Origin: Gelidibacter sediminis
Lineage (GTDB): Bacteria; Bacteroidota; Bacteroidia; Flavobacteriales; Flavobacteriaceae
Direction of reading: 5' to 3'
Assembly (NCBI RefSeq): GCF_004364975.1
Contig: NZ_SOBW01000007.1
Coordinates: forward strand, 1,054,001-1,118,000
DNA length: 64,000 bases
The notes beneath the pieces are model-generated. The model was not told the DNA's origin, made no database searches, and was given only the letters and a program-made list of their open reading frames with translations. Position numbers and translations under genes: made by a program. How positions within the stretch are numbered: position 1 is the stretch's first letter; every line of letters begins with the position of its first letter. Below are positions 16,536 to 25,637 of this stretch, one piece after another.

Positions 16536-18047
16536 TTAAGCGGTCTGTATCAATTTCGTAATACGTTGTGAAGTCTCAGCTTTTCCAATCATAAAAATAA
16601 TTTCAAAAACATCAGGTCCTTGCATTGCGCCAACCAATGCCAAACGCAACGGTTGCATGACTTTACCAAAGCCAACGCCTTTATCGCCAATCCAAGCTTT
16701 TACATCAGCTTGTATATTATCAACCGTAAAATCTGAACTGTGATTGATAACCTGAGCCAATTCAGACATCAGGTCTCGTGTATCATCATTCATGACTTTT
16801 TTAAATGCTTTCTCATCATAGCTTTGTGGCGCTTCAAAAAAGAAGGAGGATAGCTCCCAAAAGTCTGAGATAAATGTCGCTCTTTCTTTGATCATCCCAA
16901 CTACTAAGGCCACATAATTCACGTCAATTGCAGCTAATTGAGGAGTGTTTTTTTTAAAGGTTTCAGCAAGGTCGTCATCATTTTGCATTTGCATGTATTG
17001 ATGGTTAAACCATTTAATTTTATCCGGATCAAAACGGGCTCCAGCTTTGTGTACGCGTTCCAATTCAAATGCTTCTATTAGTGCCTCCATAGAAAACAGT
17101 TCTTGTTCTGTACCAGGGTTCCAACCTAAGAAAGCCAAAAAGTTAACTAAAGCATCATTAAAGTACCCGTCTTCCCTATATCCACGTGAAACATCAACAG
17201 TTTTTGGGTCCTGCCATTCTAAGGGAAACACAGGAAATCCTAATTTATCGCCATCACGTTTGCTTAACTTTCCTTTACCGGTCGGTTTTAAAAGTAAAGG
17301 CAAATGCGCAAATTGAGGTCTATCCCATCCAAATGCATTATATAATTGGTAATGTAAGGCTAGGGAAGGTAACCATTCTTCACCACGAATAACATGGGTA
17401 ATTTTCATCAAATGGTCATCTACAATATTTGCCAAATGGTAGGTTGGCATGCCATCACTTTTAAATAAAACTTTATCATCCAAAATGTTCGTGTCAATGC
17501 TGATATTACCTCTCACGATATCAGTCAATTGTAAGGTTTGATCTTGTGGCGATTTAAATCGGATGACATAATCTTCACCGTTATCTAATTTCTTTTGTGT
17601 TTCTTCGTCAGATAATGAAATAGAATTCAATAACAACCTTCTATTATGCCAGTTGTAAATAAAGGTTTTTCCCTTAGACTCATGATCTTTTCTGTGGTGC
17701 TCCAAACTATCAGCAGTGTCAAATGCATAATAAGCATGACCAGAAGCAATCAATTGTTCAGCGTAATCCTTATACAAATGTTTACGTTCACTCTGTCTGT
17801 AAGGTCCGAACTTTTCGTTTTTACCTGGGCCTTCATCAAAAGGAATTTGACACCAATTTAAGGCGTCAACAATATACTGTTCAGCACCTTCAACATAACG
17901 GTTTTGGTCTGTATCTTCTATTCTTAAAACAAAAGTTCCGTTGTGTTTTTTAGCGAATAAATAATTGAATAAGGCGGTACGTACACCACCAATATGAAGT
18001 GGTCCTGTTGGACTGGGTGCAAAACGCACCCTAACGTGATCAGTCAT
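16536..18047 (-). CDS. gltX: Glutamate--tRNA ligase
   Basis: This class I synthetase attaches glutamate to tRNA-Glu. The 503-residue protein begins VRVRFAPSPTGPLHIGGVRT with the HIGH-type motif HIGG at residues 18-21. The KMSKS-type motif KLSKR is at 260-264 in GKGKLSKRDGDKLG. The C-terminal helical anticodon-binding part (about 330-500) is present and length is normal. A possible promoter box lies just upstream of the start. Asn and Gln may be charged directly, since glnS is also present in this window. Confidence 0.96.
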   Translation of the reverse strand: MTDHVRVRFAPSPTGPLHIGGVRTALFNYLFAKKHNGTFVLRIEDTDQNRYVEGAEQYIVDALNWCQIPFDEGPGKNEKFGPYRQSERKHLYKDYAEQLIASGHAYYAFDTADSLEHHRKDHESKGKTFIYNWHNRRLLLNSISLSDEETQKKLDNGEDYVIRFKSPQDQTLQLTDIVRGNISIDTNILDDKVLFKSDGMPTYHLANIVDDHLMKITHVIRGEEWLPSLALHYQLYNAFGWDRPQFAHLPLLLKPTGKGKLSKRDGDKLGFPVFPLEWQDPKTVDVSRGYREDGYFNDALVNFLAFLGWNPGTEQELFSMEALIEAFELERVHKAGARFDPDKIKWFNHQYMQMQNDDDLAETFKKNTPQLAAIDVNYVALVVGMIKERATFISDFWELSSFFFEAPQSYDEKAFKKVMNDDTRDLMSELAQVINHSSDFTVDNIQADVKAWIGDKGVGFGKVMQPLRLALVGAMQGPDVFEIIFMIGKAETSQRITKLIQTA

Positions 18048-18066
18048 TTTGTTTGATTTAAGACTA

Positions 18067-18074
18067 CAAAGATA
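18067..18074 (-). promoter_or_regulatory. Candidate -7 promoter box (TATCTTTG) for gltX
   Basis: On the minus strand this matches TAnnTTTG and ends about 20 bp before the gltX start codon, consistent with a very short leader. Confidence 0.4.
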
Positions 18075-18327
18075 GACGTTTCAAATGCAATCCGGAAGTA
18101 TAGCGAAAGGTTTAGAGGTTCTTATTGATCTAAATCTTAAAACGACTCTACTAAAGAATGTAGGTTAAATTAGGACTTTGATATCTTATAATCCATAAAG
18201 AGTTTATCTGGACAAAAGAATGGATCAAACATGTCTTAAATTAACACAAGCTTATCCGTTAAGATAACTTTAGCATAAAATAAAATTGTAATTTAGTAGG
18301 TTAGATAGCCTGTCGTTTCAACTTTTT

Positions 18328-21300
18328 ATGACCAATTTCAAAACCATACAACATAAGCTAGAGCAGTTTATCAAACGGTATTATACTAATGCGCTGATAA
18401 AGGGAAGCATTTTGTTTTTTGCCATTGGATTGCTTTACTTGCTTATTACATTGTTTATTGAATATATTCTGTGGTTGAACCCCACAGCAAGAACACTGTT
18501 GTTTTGGGTGTTTGTAGTGGTTGAAGTTGGGTTGTTTGTACGTTTTATACTTTGGCCAATATCTAAATTATTTAAACTTCAAAAAGGGATCAATTATGAT
18601 GAGGCTTCCAAAATCATAGGAAGACACTTTCCTGAAGTCAATGATAAGTTATTAAACGTGCTTCAACTGCAAAGAAGTTCTGAACAGTCTGAACTTTTAC
18701 TGGCAAGTATTGAACAGAAATCGGCCGAATTACAGCCTATCCCTTTTAAACGTGCCATAAATTTCAAAAGAAATATTGATTATTTAAAGTATGCCGCCAT
18801 CCCAGTTATCATTGTATTGATAACGTTTTTATCCGGCCATTTTAATTTATTTAGTGACAGTTACGAGCGTGTGGTCAATTATAAAACAGCCTATGAGCCA
18901 CCTGCACCTTTCCAGTTTTTTGTGGTAAATGAGGAGCTAAAGGCTGTCGAACATAAAGATTATAAATTGGTTGTAAAAACTGCAGGATCCATCGTTCCTG
19001 AAACGGCCCAAATACATTATGCAGGTGAATCGTACTTTTTAAGACCTACCAATCCCGGTACTTTTGAATATGTTTTTCCTCAACTAAAGGAAGGTTTGAC
19101 TTTTACACTGTCAGCGAATGAAATCATCTCAAAACCCTATCAATTGAACTTGGTTAAGGTGCCCACTTTGGTCAATTTTGAAATGGTGTTGGACTATCCT
19201 GCCTATACCAATAGAGTTGATGAAGTTTTGAAAAGTACTGGCAATACAACTGTACCAGAAGGAACCTATGTAACTTGGAAAATTAAAACGTCCTCTACTG
19301 AACACGTTAACTTGTATGCTGCTGATACTGTGCGTTTAGAGCGACATGATTCTGGCCTATTTCAAACTTCCAAACGGTTATTTTCTCGCTTGGATTATAC
19401 GATTTCTACCAGCAATCAGGAGCTAATGGATTATGAAAATCTTGCTTACAGTATCCAGGTTGTTAAGGATGCTTATCCTGAGCTTAACGTTAAGGTTGAA
19501 CGGGACTCCATTGATAAAAAATCGCTTTATTTTTATGGACAGGCAAGTGATGATTATGGATTGAGTAAGCTGCAGTTGGTATATTATAGTACTGAAGCAG
19601 AGGCCACTAAACAAGTGCAGTCTATACCAATTGGCGATTCAAATTTTACTGAATTTTTTAGTGCGTTCCCAGATAACTTGGCCTTAGATGAGGGCGTAAC
19701 TTATGAATTGTACTTTCAAGTGTTTGATAATGATGCCATTCATAATTATAAAAGTATAAAGAGCAATGTTTTTACGTATAGAAAACTTACAAAGGATGAA
19801 GAAGAACGCAAACAATTAGAAGAACAGCGTGAAACTATAAAAAATTTAGACAATTCCTTTGAGAAATTGAAACTTCAAGATAAGCAATTAGAGGAATTGT
19901 CAAAAACACAAAAAGAAAAGCAACAACTTAATTTTAGTGATAAGAAGAAACTTGATAATTTTATTAAGCGTCAGAAGCAGCAAGAAGAAATGATGCAAAA
20001 CTTCAATGAGCGTTTAAAGGAAAACTTAAATAATTTTCAGGATCAAAACCAAGACCATGACCCTTTTAAGGATGATCTCAAAAAACGTTTGAATGATAAT
20101 GAAGAACAGCTTAAACAGGATGAAAAACTGTTGGAAGAACTTCAACAGCTTCAAGACAAAATTCAGAAGGAAGAGCTTAGTGAGAAGCTGGAACAACTGG
20201 CAAAGCAAAATAAAAATAAACAAAGGAGTCTCCAACAATTATTAGAATTAACCAAGCGGTACTATGTTGCTAAAAAGGCTGAAAAATTACAACAGCAACT
20301 TGAGAAATTGGCACATAATCAGGATCAGCTCTCTAAAGCACCTGATGCATCAAACACTAAAGAAAAACAGGAAGAATTAAATAAGGAGTTTGAGGACTTT
20401 CAACAGGAATTGGAAGATCTTAAAAAGGAGAACGAGGAGTTAAGGAAACCAATGAATTTGCCGCAAGATGCAGCTGCTGAAGAAGACATTAAAAAAGATC
20501 AGCAGGAGGCATCCGATCAATTGGAGAAGAAAGCAGAGGCCGAGGAAAAAAAGAACACCAATGAGGCACAACGAAATAATAAAAATGCTCAAAAAAAGCA
20601 ACAGGATGCTTCTAAAAAAATGAGACAAATGAGTGCTAAACTCTCCCAATCTATGATGGGTGGAGGTGGAGAGCAGTTACAGGAAGACGCAGCAATGTTG
20701 CGGCAAATTTTGGATAATTTGGTGTTGTTTTCGTTCGAGCAGGAAGCCTTGATGGATCAGTTTAAGCGTATCCAGATCAACCATAATCAATATGGTAAAT
20801 TTTTACGTAAGCAAAGTAGTTTAAGAGAGCATTTTGAACATATTGATGACAGTCTGTTTGCATTATCACTACGTCAGCCAAAATTATCGGAACAGGTTAA
20901 TAGTAAGATTACAGAAGTGTTTTTTAATATAGATAAATCCATGGGTCAGTTGTCAGAGAATTACCTATATCCCGGGATAGCAACACAACAATATACCATA
21001 ACGGCAACAAACGATTTGTCTAGTTTTTTAAGCGATATTCTTGATAATATGGAAGCCTCAATGAATTCTGGTCAGGGTGAAGGATCGGGCAGCGGCAAAG
21101 GGCAAGGTCAAGGTGGAATGCAATTGCCTGATATTATAATTAGTCAGCAAGAATTAAACAAACAGATGGAACAAGGTCTTAAAGAGTCCAATACAGGGGC
21201 TTCTAAAGAGGGAAAAGAGGGACAGGATGGTGAAGGAAACAATGGTAATCAAGGGCAAGGTAGTGGTGGTGAGAATGGCAATGATGGTAAATCTGACGGC

Positions 21301-21735
21301 AATGGCGATGGCGCGTCTGAACGGATGAATGGAGAGTTGTATCGAATTTATCAGGAGCAACAGAAACTGCGTCTAGCGTTAGAAGACAAATTGAACCAAT
21401 TGGGAAGGTCAGCCCAGGGATCACAGTTGTTAAGGCAGATGGAACTAATTGAATCTGATTTGATTAATAAAGGTTTTACAAATCAAACTTTACAACGCAT
21501 GATGAACCTTCAACATCAATTGCTTAAGCTTGATAACGCTACTTTTTTGCAAGGTGAAGAAGAGCGGCGTGAGTCTAATACAAATGACAGACGTTTTGAA
21601 AATTCAACGAATAATCTGATACCTAAAGCTAAAGAATATTTTAATACTACTGTAATATTAAACAGGCAAGCTTTACCTTTGCAGCAACATTACAAGCTCA
21701 AAGTACAGCAATATTTTAAGAAGGATAATGATTAG
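18328..21735 (+). CDS. Large DUF4175 membrane/coiled-coil protein
   Basis: This 1135-residue protein of the DUF4175 family is common in Bacteroidota, with unknown function. It has two close hydrophobic helices near the N-terminus (about 23-43 and 55-75), a third at about 153-172, and then a probably periplasmic beta-rich region to about 480. A very long Gln/Glu/Lys/Leu coiled coil follows (about 490-800), interrupted by short breaks. Near 910-995 is a Gly/Gln/Asn/Ser-rich low-complexity part (GSGSGKGQGQGG and similar), before a final helical region. The coiled coil suggests a scaffolding or complex-forming role; this is inference. Its 3' end overlaps ybeY by 8 bp, so the two are translated together. 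Confidence 0.85.
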   Translation: MTNFKTIQHKLEQFIKRYYTNALIKGSILFFAIGLLYLLITLFIEYILWLNPTARTLLFWVFVVVEVGLFVRFILWPISKLFKLQKGINYDEASKIIGRHFPEVNDKLLNVLQLQRSSEQSELLLASIEQKSAELQPIPFKRAINFKRNIDYLKYAAIPVIIVLITFLSGHFNLFSDSYERVVNYKTAYEPPAPFQFFVVNEELKAVEHKDYKLVVKTAGSIVPETAQIHYAGESYFLRPTNPGTFEYVFPQLKEGLTFTLSANEIISKPYQLNLVKVPTLVNFEMVLDYPAYTNRVDEVLKSTGNTTVPEGTYVTWKIKTSSTEHVNLYAADTVRLERHDSGLFQTSKRLFSRLDYTISTSNQELMDYENLAYSIQVVKDAYPELNVKVERDSIDKKSLYFYGQASDDYGLSKLQLVYYSTEAEATKQVQSIPIGDSNFTEFFSAFPDNLALDEGVTYELYFQVFDNDAIHNYKSIKSNVFTYRKLTKDEEERKQLEEQRETIKNLDNSFEKLKLQDKQLEELSKTQKEKQQLNFSDKKKLDNFIKRQKQQEEMMQNFNERLKENLNNFQDQNQDHDPFKDDLKKRLNDNEEQLKQDEKLLEELQQLQDKIQKEELSEKLEQLAKQNKNKQRSLQQLLELTKRYYVAKKAEKLQQQLEKLAHNQDQLSKAPDASNTKEKQEELNKEFEDFQQELEDLKKENEELRKPMNLPQDAAAEEDIKKDQQEASDQLEKKAEAEEKKNTNEAQRNNKNAQKKQQDASKKMRQMSAKLSQSMMGGGGEQLQEDAAMLRQILDNLVLFSFEQEALMDQFKRIQINHNQYGKFLRKQSSLREHFEHIDDSLFALSLRQPKLSEQVNSKITEVFFNIDKSMGQLSENYLYPGIATQQYTITATNDLSSFLSDILDNMEASMNSGQGEGSGSGKGQGQGGMQLPDIIISQQELNKQMEQGLKESNTGASKEGKEGQDGEGNNGNQGQGSGGENGNDGKSDGNGDGASERMNGELYRIYQEQQKLRLALEDKLNQLGRSAQGSQLLRQMELIESDLINKGFTNQTLQRMMNLQHQLLKLDNATFLQGEEERRESNTNDRRFENSTNNLIPKAKEYFNTTVILNRQALPLQQHYKLKVQQYFKKDND

Positions 21736-22138
21736 CTATAACTACGAAACGGAATTTTTACTAGAAAACGAATCTGTATTTACAGATTGGGTATCTAAGG
21801 CTATCAGGGATGAAGGTTTTAAGGAAGGAGACATTAATTATATTTTTTGTGATGATGCGTATCTATTAGAACTGAATGTAGCATATTTGGATCATGATAC
21901 ACTTACAGATATTATTAGTTTTGATTATACCATGGGGAAACAGATAAATGGAGATATTTATATTTCTGTAGAACGGGTTAGGGAAAATGCTTCGGAATAT
22001 GGTGTAAGTTTTAATAATGAATTAAGCCGTGTAATGATTCATGGTATATTACATTACTGTGGGTACAAGGACAAATCGGAAACGGACGTATCCATGATGC
22101 GTTCGAAAGAAAACTACTACATAGCTCAATTGACCTGA
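21728..22138 (+). CDS. ybeY: Endoribonuclease YbeY (rRNA maturation factor)
   Basis: This is a metal-dependent endoribonuclease needed for 16S rRNA 3'-end maturation and ribosome quality control. The 136-residue protein has the fold's central motif, but the third metal ligand differs. The usual HGxLHxxGYDH reads here as His105-GIL-His109-YCGYK-Asp115, so Asp replaces the third His; from memory this variant is common in Bacteroidota. The block ELNVAYLDHDTLTDIISFDY is the conserved N-terminal signature. It starts within the last codons of DUF4175 and is followed by mnmG after 147 bp. Confidence 0.92.
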   Translation: MISYNYETEFLLENESVFTDWVSKAIRDEGFKEGDINYIFCDDAYLLELNVAYLDHDTLTDIISFDYTMGKQINGDIYISVERVRENASEYGVSFNNELSRVMIHGILHYCGYKDKSETDVSMMRSKENYYIAQLT

Positions 22139-22155
22139 ATCTCAGGAATTCACCG

Positions 22156-22163
22156 TATATTTG
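22156..22163 (+). promoter_or_regulatory. Candidate -7 promoter box (TATATTTG) for mnmG
   Basis: This matches TAnnTTTG about 120 bp upstream of mnmG. If used, the first parS-like site would lie in the transcribed leader. Confidence 0.35.
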
Positions 22164-22244
22164 CAAACTTTATTTTAGGCCTTCAATAATTGGAGAGGTT
22201 TTTGGGTCTGTATGAGTATAGGTATATAACATACCTTAAAAACG

Positions 22245-22260
22245 TGTTCCACGTGGAACA
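22245..22260. promoter_or_regulatory. parS-like ParB binding site (left of mnmG)
   Basis: TGTTCCACGTGGAACA is a perfect 16-bp palindrome. It differs at one position from the widespread parS consensus TGTTNCACGTGAAACA. It lies in the gap 25 bp upstream of mnmG (gidA), a typical parS location near replication origins. A second copy lies just after the gene. parA and parB are not in the window. Confidence 0.8.
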
Positions 22261-22285
22261 TTAAATTTTATAAAAGTGATACACA

Positions 22286-24157
22286 ATGTTTGAGAATGTA
22301 TATGATGTGATAGTTGTGGGCGGGGGTCATGCAGGCAGTGAGGCCGCTGCTGCTGCTGCCAATATGGGTAGTTCTACGTTATTAATTACCATGAATCTTC
22401 AAAACATTGCTCAAATGTCTTGCAATCCGGCCATGGGTGGTATTGCTAAAGGCCAAATTGTGCGTGAAATTGATGCTTTAGGAGGATATAGTGGAATTGT
22501 GAGTGATACGTCGGCAATACAGTTTAAAATGCTTAATAAATCTAAAGGTCCGGCCATGTGGAGTCCGCGTGTGCAAAGTGATCGAATGCGTTTCGCTGAA
22601 GATTGGAGACTGATGTTAGAAGGGACTCCTAATCTCGATTTTTACCAGGAAATGGTCTCAGGATTGATCGTAGAGAACGATGCGGTTGTTGGCGTTAAGA
22701 CTTCTTTGGGACTTGAAATTAAGGCAAAAACGGTAGTGCTCACAAACGGAACTTTCTTAAATGGACTTATACATATTGGTGATAAGAACTTTGGTGGTGG
22801 ACGTTCAGGTGAAAAGGCCGCCACGGGGATTACGGAGCAGTTGGTAGATTTGGGATTTGAATCTGGCAGAATGAAAACTGGTACACCGCCTAGGGTGGAT
22901 GGTCGATCCTTGGATTATTCTAAAATGGAGGTTCAGCCTGGAGATACCATACCGGAGAAATTTTCATTTTCTGACGTTACCAAACCGTTGACTGTTCAGC
23001 GTGATTGCCATATGAGTTATACCAGTCCATTGGTGCATGATTTATTGCGTGAAGGTTTTGATAGATCGCCAATGTTTAACGGTCGTATTCAAAGTACGGG
23101 GCCAAGATATTGTCCATCTATTGAAGATAAAATTAATCGATTTGCTTCAAAAGAACGTCATCAATTATTTGTGGAGCCTGAAGGTTGGAATACGGTTGAA
23201 GTGTACGTAAATGGTTTTTCCACATCGCTTCCGGAAGACGTTCAGTTTAAAGCCTTACGTTCTGTGGTGGGATTTGAAAAGGTTAAGTTTTTTAGACCTG
23301 GCTATGCGATAGAGTATGATTATTTCCCGCCTACCCAATTGAAACATACTTTAGAAACGAAACTGGTAAAAGGTTTGTTTTTTGCTGGTCAAATTAACGG
23401 AACGACTGGGTATGAAGAAGCCGCTTCACAAGGTTTAATGGCAGGGATCAATGCCGCCCTTCAAGTACAGGAACGTGAAGAATTCATCTTGAAACGCAAC
23501 GAAGCATATATTGGGGTGTTGGTAGATGATTTAATTACTAAAGGAACGGAGGAGCCTTATAGAATGTTCACTTCCCGGGCGGAATATCGCACATTGTTAC
23601 GTCAGGATAACGCTGATTTAAGATTGACTCCTAAAGGATATGAACTTGGTTTGGTAGGAGAGAAGCGTCTAAAGCGAATGGAGGAAAAACATTCCAAAGC
23701 CGAAAATTTTGTAGATTTCTTTAGAAATACTAGTGTGTCAGCAGAGGAGATCAACCCTATTTTGGAAGTCAATAATTCTGCCCCTGTGAATCAATCTGGG
23801 AAGTTGTTTAAAATTTTTGCAAGGCCTAATATCTCAATGACAGATATTCGGAAAATAGATAGCGTGGAGGCTTATATACAAGAGCATCATCTCGATAAAG
23901 AGATTATAGAACAAACAGAAATTCAAGTTAAATATTCTGGTTATATCGATAAGGAAAAGAATAATGCCGATAAATTGAATCGTCTGGAAGATTTAAAAAT
24001 ACCTGCCAATTTTGATTATTCTCAATTGAAGAGTATGAGTATTGAAGCACGTCAAAAATTGGAAAAAATTCAACCTCGAACCATTTCTCAGGCATCTCGT
24101 GTAAGTGGTGTTTCTCCAAGTGATGTCTCTGTACTTTTAGTGTACATGGGCAGATAA
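22286..24157 (+). CDS. mnmG: tRNA uridine-5-carboxymethylaminomethyl(34) synthesis enzyme MnmG
   Basis: This FAD-dependent enzyme works with MnmE to modify the wobble uridine of several tRNAs. The 623-residue protein has the FAD-binding motif VGGGHAGSEAA near residues 11-21. The MSCNPAMGGIAKG signature follows, then the conserved KTGTPPRVDGRS block and the second signature AGQINGTTGYEEAASQG. The C-terminal helical MnmE/tRNA-binding region is present (about 550-623). Length is normal. The gene is flanked on both sides by parS-like palindromes, consistent with its frequent position near the replication origin. mnmE is not in the window. Confidence 0.96.
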   Translation: MFENVYDVIVVGGGHAGSEAAAAAANMGSSTLLITMNLQNIAQMSCNPAMGGIAKGQIVREIDALGGYSGIVSDTSAIQFKMLNKSKGPAMWSPRVQSDRMRFAEDWRLMLEGTPNLDFYQEMVSGLIVENDAVVGVKTSLGLEIKAKTVVLTNGTFLNGLIHIGDKNFGGGRSGEKAATGITEQLVDLGFESGRMKTGTPPRVDGRSLDYSKMEVQPGDTIPEKFSFSDVTKPLTVQRDCHMSYTSPLVHDLLREGFDRSPMFNGRIQSTGPRYCPSIEDKINRFASKERHQLFVEPEGWNTVEVYVNGFSTSLPEDVQFKALRSVVGFEKVKFFRPGYAIEYDYFPPTQLKHTLETKLVKGLFFAGQINGTTGYEEAASQGLMAGINAALQVQEREEFILKRNEAYIGVLVDDLITKGTEEPYRMFTSRAEYRTLLRQDNADLRLTPKGYELGLVGEKRLKRMEEKHSKAENFVDFFRNTSVSAEEINPILEVNNSAPVNQSGKLFKIFARPNISMTDIRKIDSVEAYIQEHHLDKEIIEQTEIQVKYSGYIDKEKNNADKLNRLEDLKIPANFDYSQLKSMSIEARQKLEKIQPRTISQASRVSGVSPSDVSVLLVYMGR

Positions 24158-24175
24158 ATTAGAAAATAATTAGAA

Positions 24176-24191
24176 TGTTCCACGTGGAACG
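24176..24191. promoter_or_regulatory. parS-like ParB binding site (right of mnmG)
   Basis: TGTTCCACGTGGAACG keeps 15 of the 16 bases of the perfect palindrome found upstream of mnmG and lies 18 bp after the mnmG stop. Two sites about 1.9 kb apart support ParB loading here. Confidence 0.75.
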
Positions 24192-24561
24192 TCTGCTTTT
24201 TAATTCACTTAATTGAATGAGGAATAAAGTAGAATTCGTAAATTCTTAAACTCTTATTAAAAACGGGTTCACCTATTTTTTTTGTTAGCAATGTAGAATA
24301 TCACATTAAAATTGACGGGATTAAAAAAGATACGGATTAATTTAGAAGGCCTTATCACTGATTTTTTTTCGTTATGAAATTTGAAGTGTATTTTGATTTG
24401 TGCTCATAAGCAATCTTATTTAATAATTTAATCTGAATATTTAAGCGGGATGGATGAGAAGTTTAGCATTGATGTTTAAATTATAGGTATTCATTACCTC
24501 TCATTGTAATTGTATTTTATTCTTTATTTTCGTCTCTTCATCAGCTTATAAATACTATAAC
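24192..24561. other. Non-coding AT-rich gap between mnmG and the methyltransferase gene
   Basis: 370 bp without a supported gene or RNA. Apart from the adjoining parS-like site I see only AT-rich sequence with no clear hairpin terminator. Confidence 0.4.
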
Positions 24562-25422
24562 GTGTCCAATTTAAATCATAAAAAAGTATACATAAAAGTA
24601 AAAGATCATTCAGTTTCTGGTGAGAATTTTCAATTGCTATTGAACGAAGATATGGGAATGCTCGAAACATTTCCAAAACCCTCCGAAGATCGGTTACCTG
24701 AATATTATAAAAGCGAAGATTATATTTCCCATACCGATGCAAAACGTAATTTATTTGAGAAAGTCTATCACGTTGTGAAAGGGATCGCATTACAGAGAAA
24801 GTTAAAACTCATTGAAAGTGTTGTGCCAGAATCAAAATCGTTGCTTGATGTAGGTTGCGGCACTGGAGATTTTTTAAAAGTGGCCTCTAAAGCAGGTTGG
24901 AAGGTTTCCGGTATAGAGCCAAATGTACACGCACGATTGATTGCCAATAAAAAAACTGATGAGGCGGTATATGACTCAGAGCATCTCTTTAAATTTGAAT
25001 CAGAATATTTTGATGTGATCACTTTATGGCATGTCTTGGAACATTTACCCAATTTAGAAGAACACATGGCAGTATTCAACAAACTGTTGAAGAATAATGG
25101 TACATTGATAATTGCCGTTCCCAACTATAACAGTTATGATGCAAGCCTATATAAAGAGTTTTGGGCCGCCTATGATGTCCCTAGGCACTTATGGCACTTT
25201 AGCCGTAATGCCATTAAAACCTTAGCCACAACTTTTGACTTTCAAGTTGTAAAAACGGTTCCTATGAAATTTGATGCATTCTATGTCAGCTTGCTGTCTG
25301 AAAAATATAAAAACGGGTATATGAACTTTTTGTCTGGATTTTGGAATGGTTGGCTCTCTAATTTGAAAGCACGGCAAACCGGAGAGTATTCTTCCTTAAT
25401 TTATGTCCTTAAGAAGGTTTAA
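24562..25422 (+). CDS. Class I SAM-dependent methyltransferase
   Basis: This 286-residue methyltransferase has the S-adenosylmethionine-binding motif LLDVGCGTGDFL (Gly-rich loop at residues 98-102), an acidic residue at the end of strand 2 (VSGIEPN), and the motif DVITLWHVLEHLPN. The C-terminal part contains WAAYDVPRHLWHFS, seen in methyltransferases of unknown target. The only suitable start is GTG at 24562, giving SNLNHKKVYIKVKDHSVSG. The target is unknown. It is monocistronic in appearance and followed by a structured non-coding segment. Confidence 0.85.
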   Translation: MSNLNHKKVYIKVKDHSVSGENFQLLLNEDMGMLETFPKPSEDRLPEYYKSEDYISHTDAKRNLFEKVYHVVKGIALQRKLKLIESVVPESKSLLDVGCGTGDFLKVASKAGWKVSGIEPNVHARLIANKKTDEAVYDSEHLFKFESEYFDVITLWHVLEHLPNLEEHMAVFNKLLKNNGTLIIAVPNYNSYDASLYKEFWAAYDVPRHLWHFSRNAIKTLATTFDFQVVKTVPMKFDAFYVSLLSEKYKNGYMNFLSGFWNGWLSNLKARQTGEYSSLIYVLKKV

Positions 25423-25431
25423 AGCTAATTT

Positions 25432-25510
25432 AAGGCGATTTTAAGGGTTTTCGGGGGCTTGCCTAAGGCTTGACTATCCAATTTGGTCAATCATCCTTAA
25501 ATCGCGCCTT
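25432..25510. other. Long imperfect inverted repeat after the methyltransferase gene
   Basis: AAGGCGATTTTAAGG (25432-25446) can pair with CCTTAAATCGCGCCTT (25495-25510) around a small GC bulge. An inner TTGAC/GTCAA pair (about 25470-25489) adds a second stem. This could be a terminator-like or structured RNA element; no U-run follows. Confidence 0.35.
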
Positions 25511-25606
25511 GGAAAGTCAATTTTGATTGATATTGCCAATAGTTAATGTCTTTATTATATATAATATCTATATAATATATTTTTATTATTTTCTCATTGA
25601 CTTTGC

Positions 25607-25614
25607 TACATTTG
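25607..25614 (+). promoter_or_regulatory. Candidate -7 promoter box (TACATTTG) for the OmpH-like gene
   Basis: This exactly matches TAnnTTTG, ending 23 bp before the ATG at 25638. It also argues that the longer upstream frame from 25527 is not translated. Confidence 0.45.
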
Positions 25615-25637
25615 CACAAAATTCTAAAAACATAAAA

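Noticed and set aside
17178-17193. parS-like site with 13 of 16 matches
   Set aside because: It is inside gltX, has mismatches clustered in one arm, and the codons encode conserved residues.
20026-20649. Antisense open frames rich in Leu/Ile/Phe across the DUF4175 gene
   Set aside because: They are mirror products of the Lys/Glu/Gln-rich coiled coil on the plus strand, without own signals.
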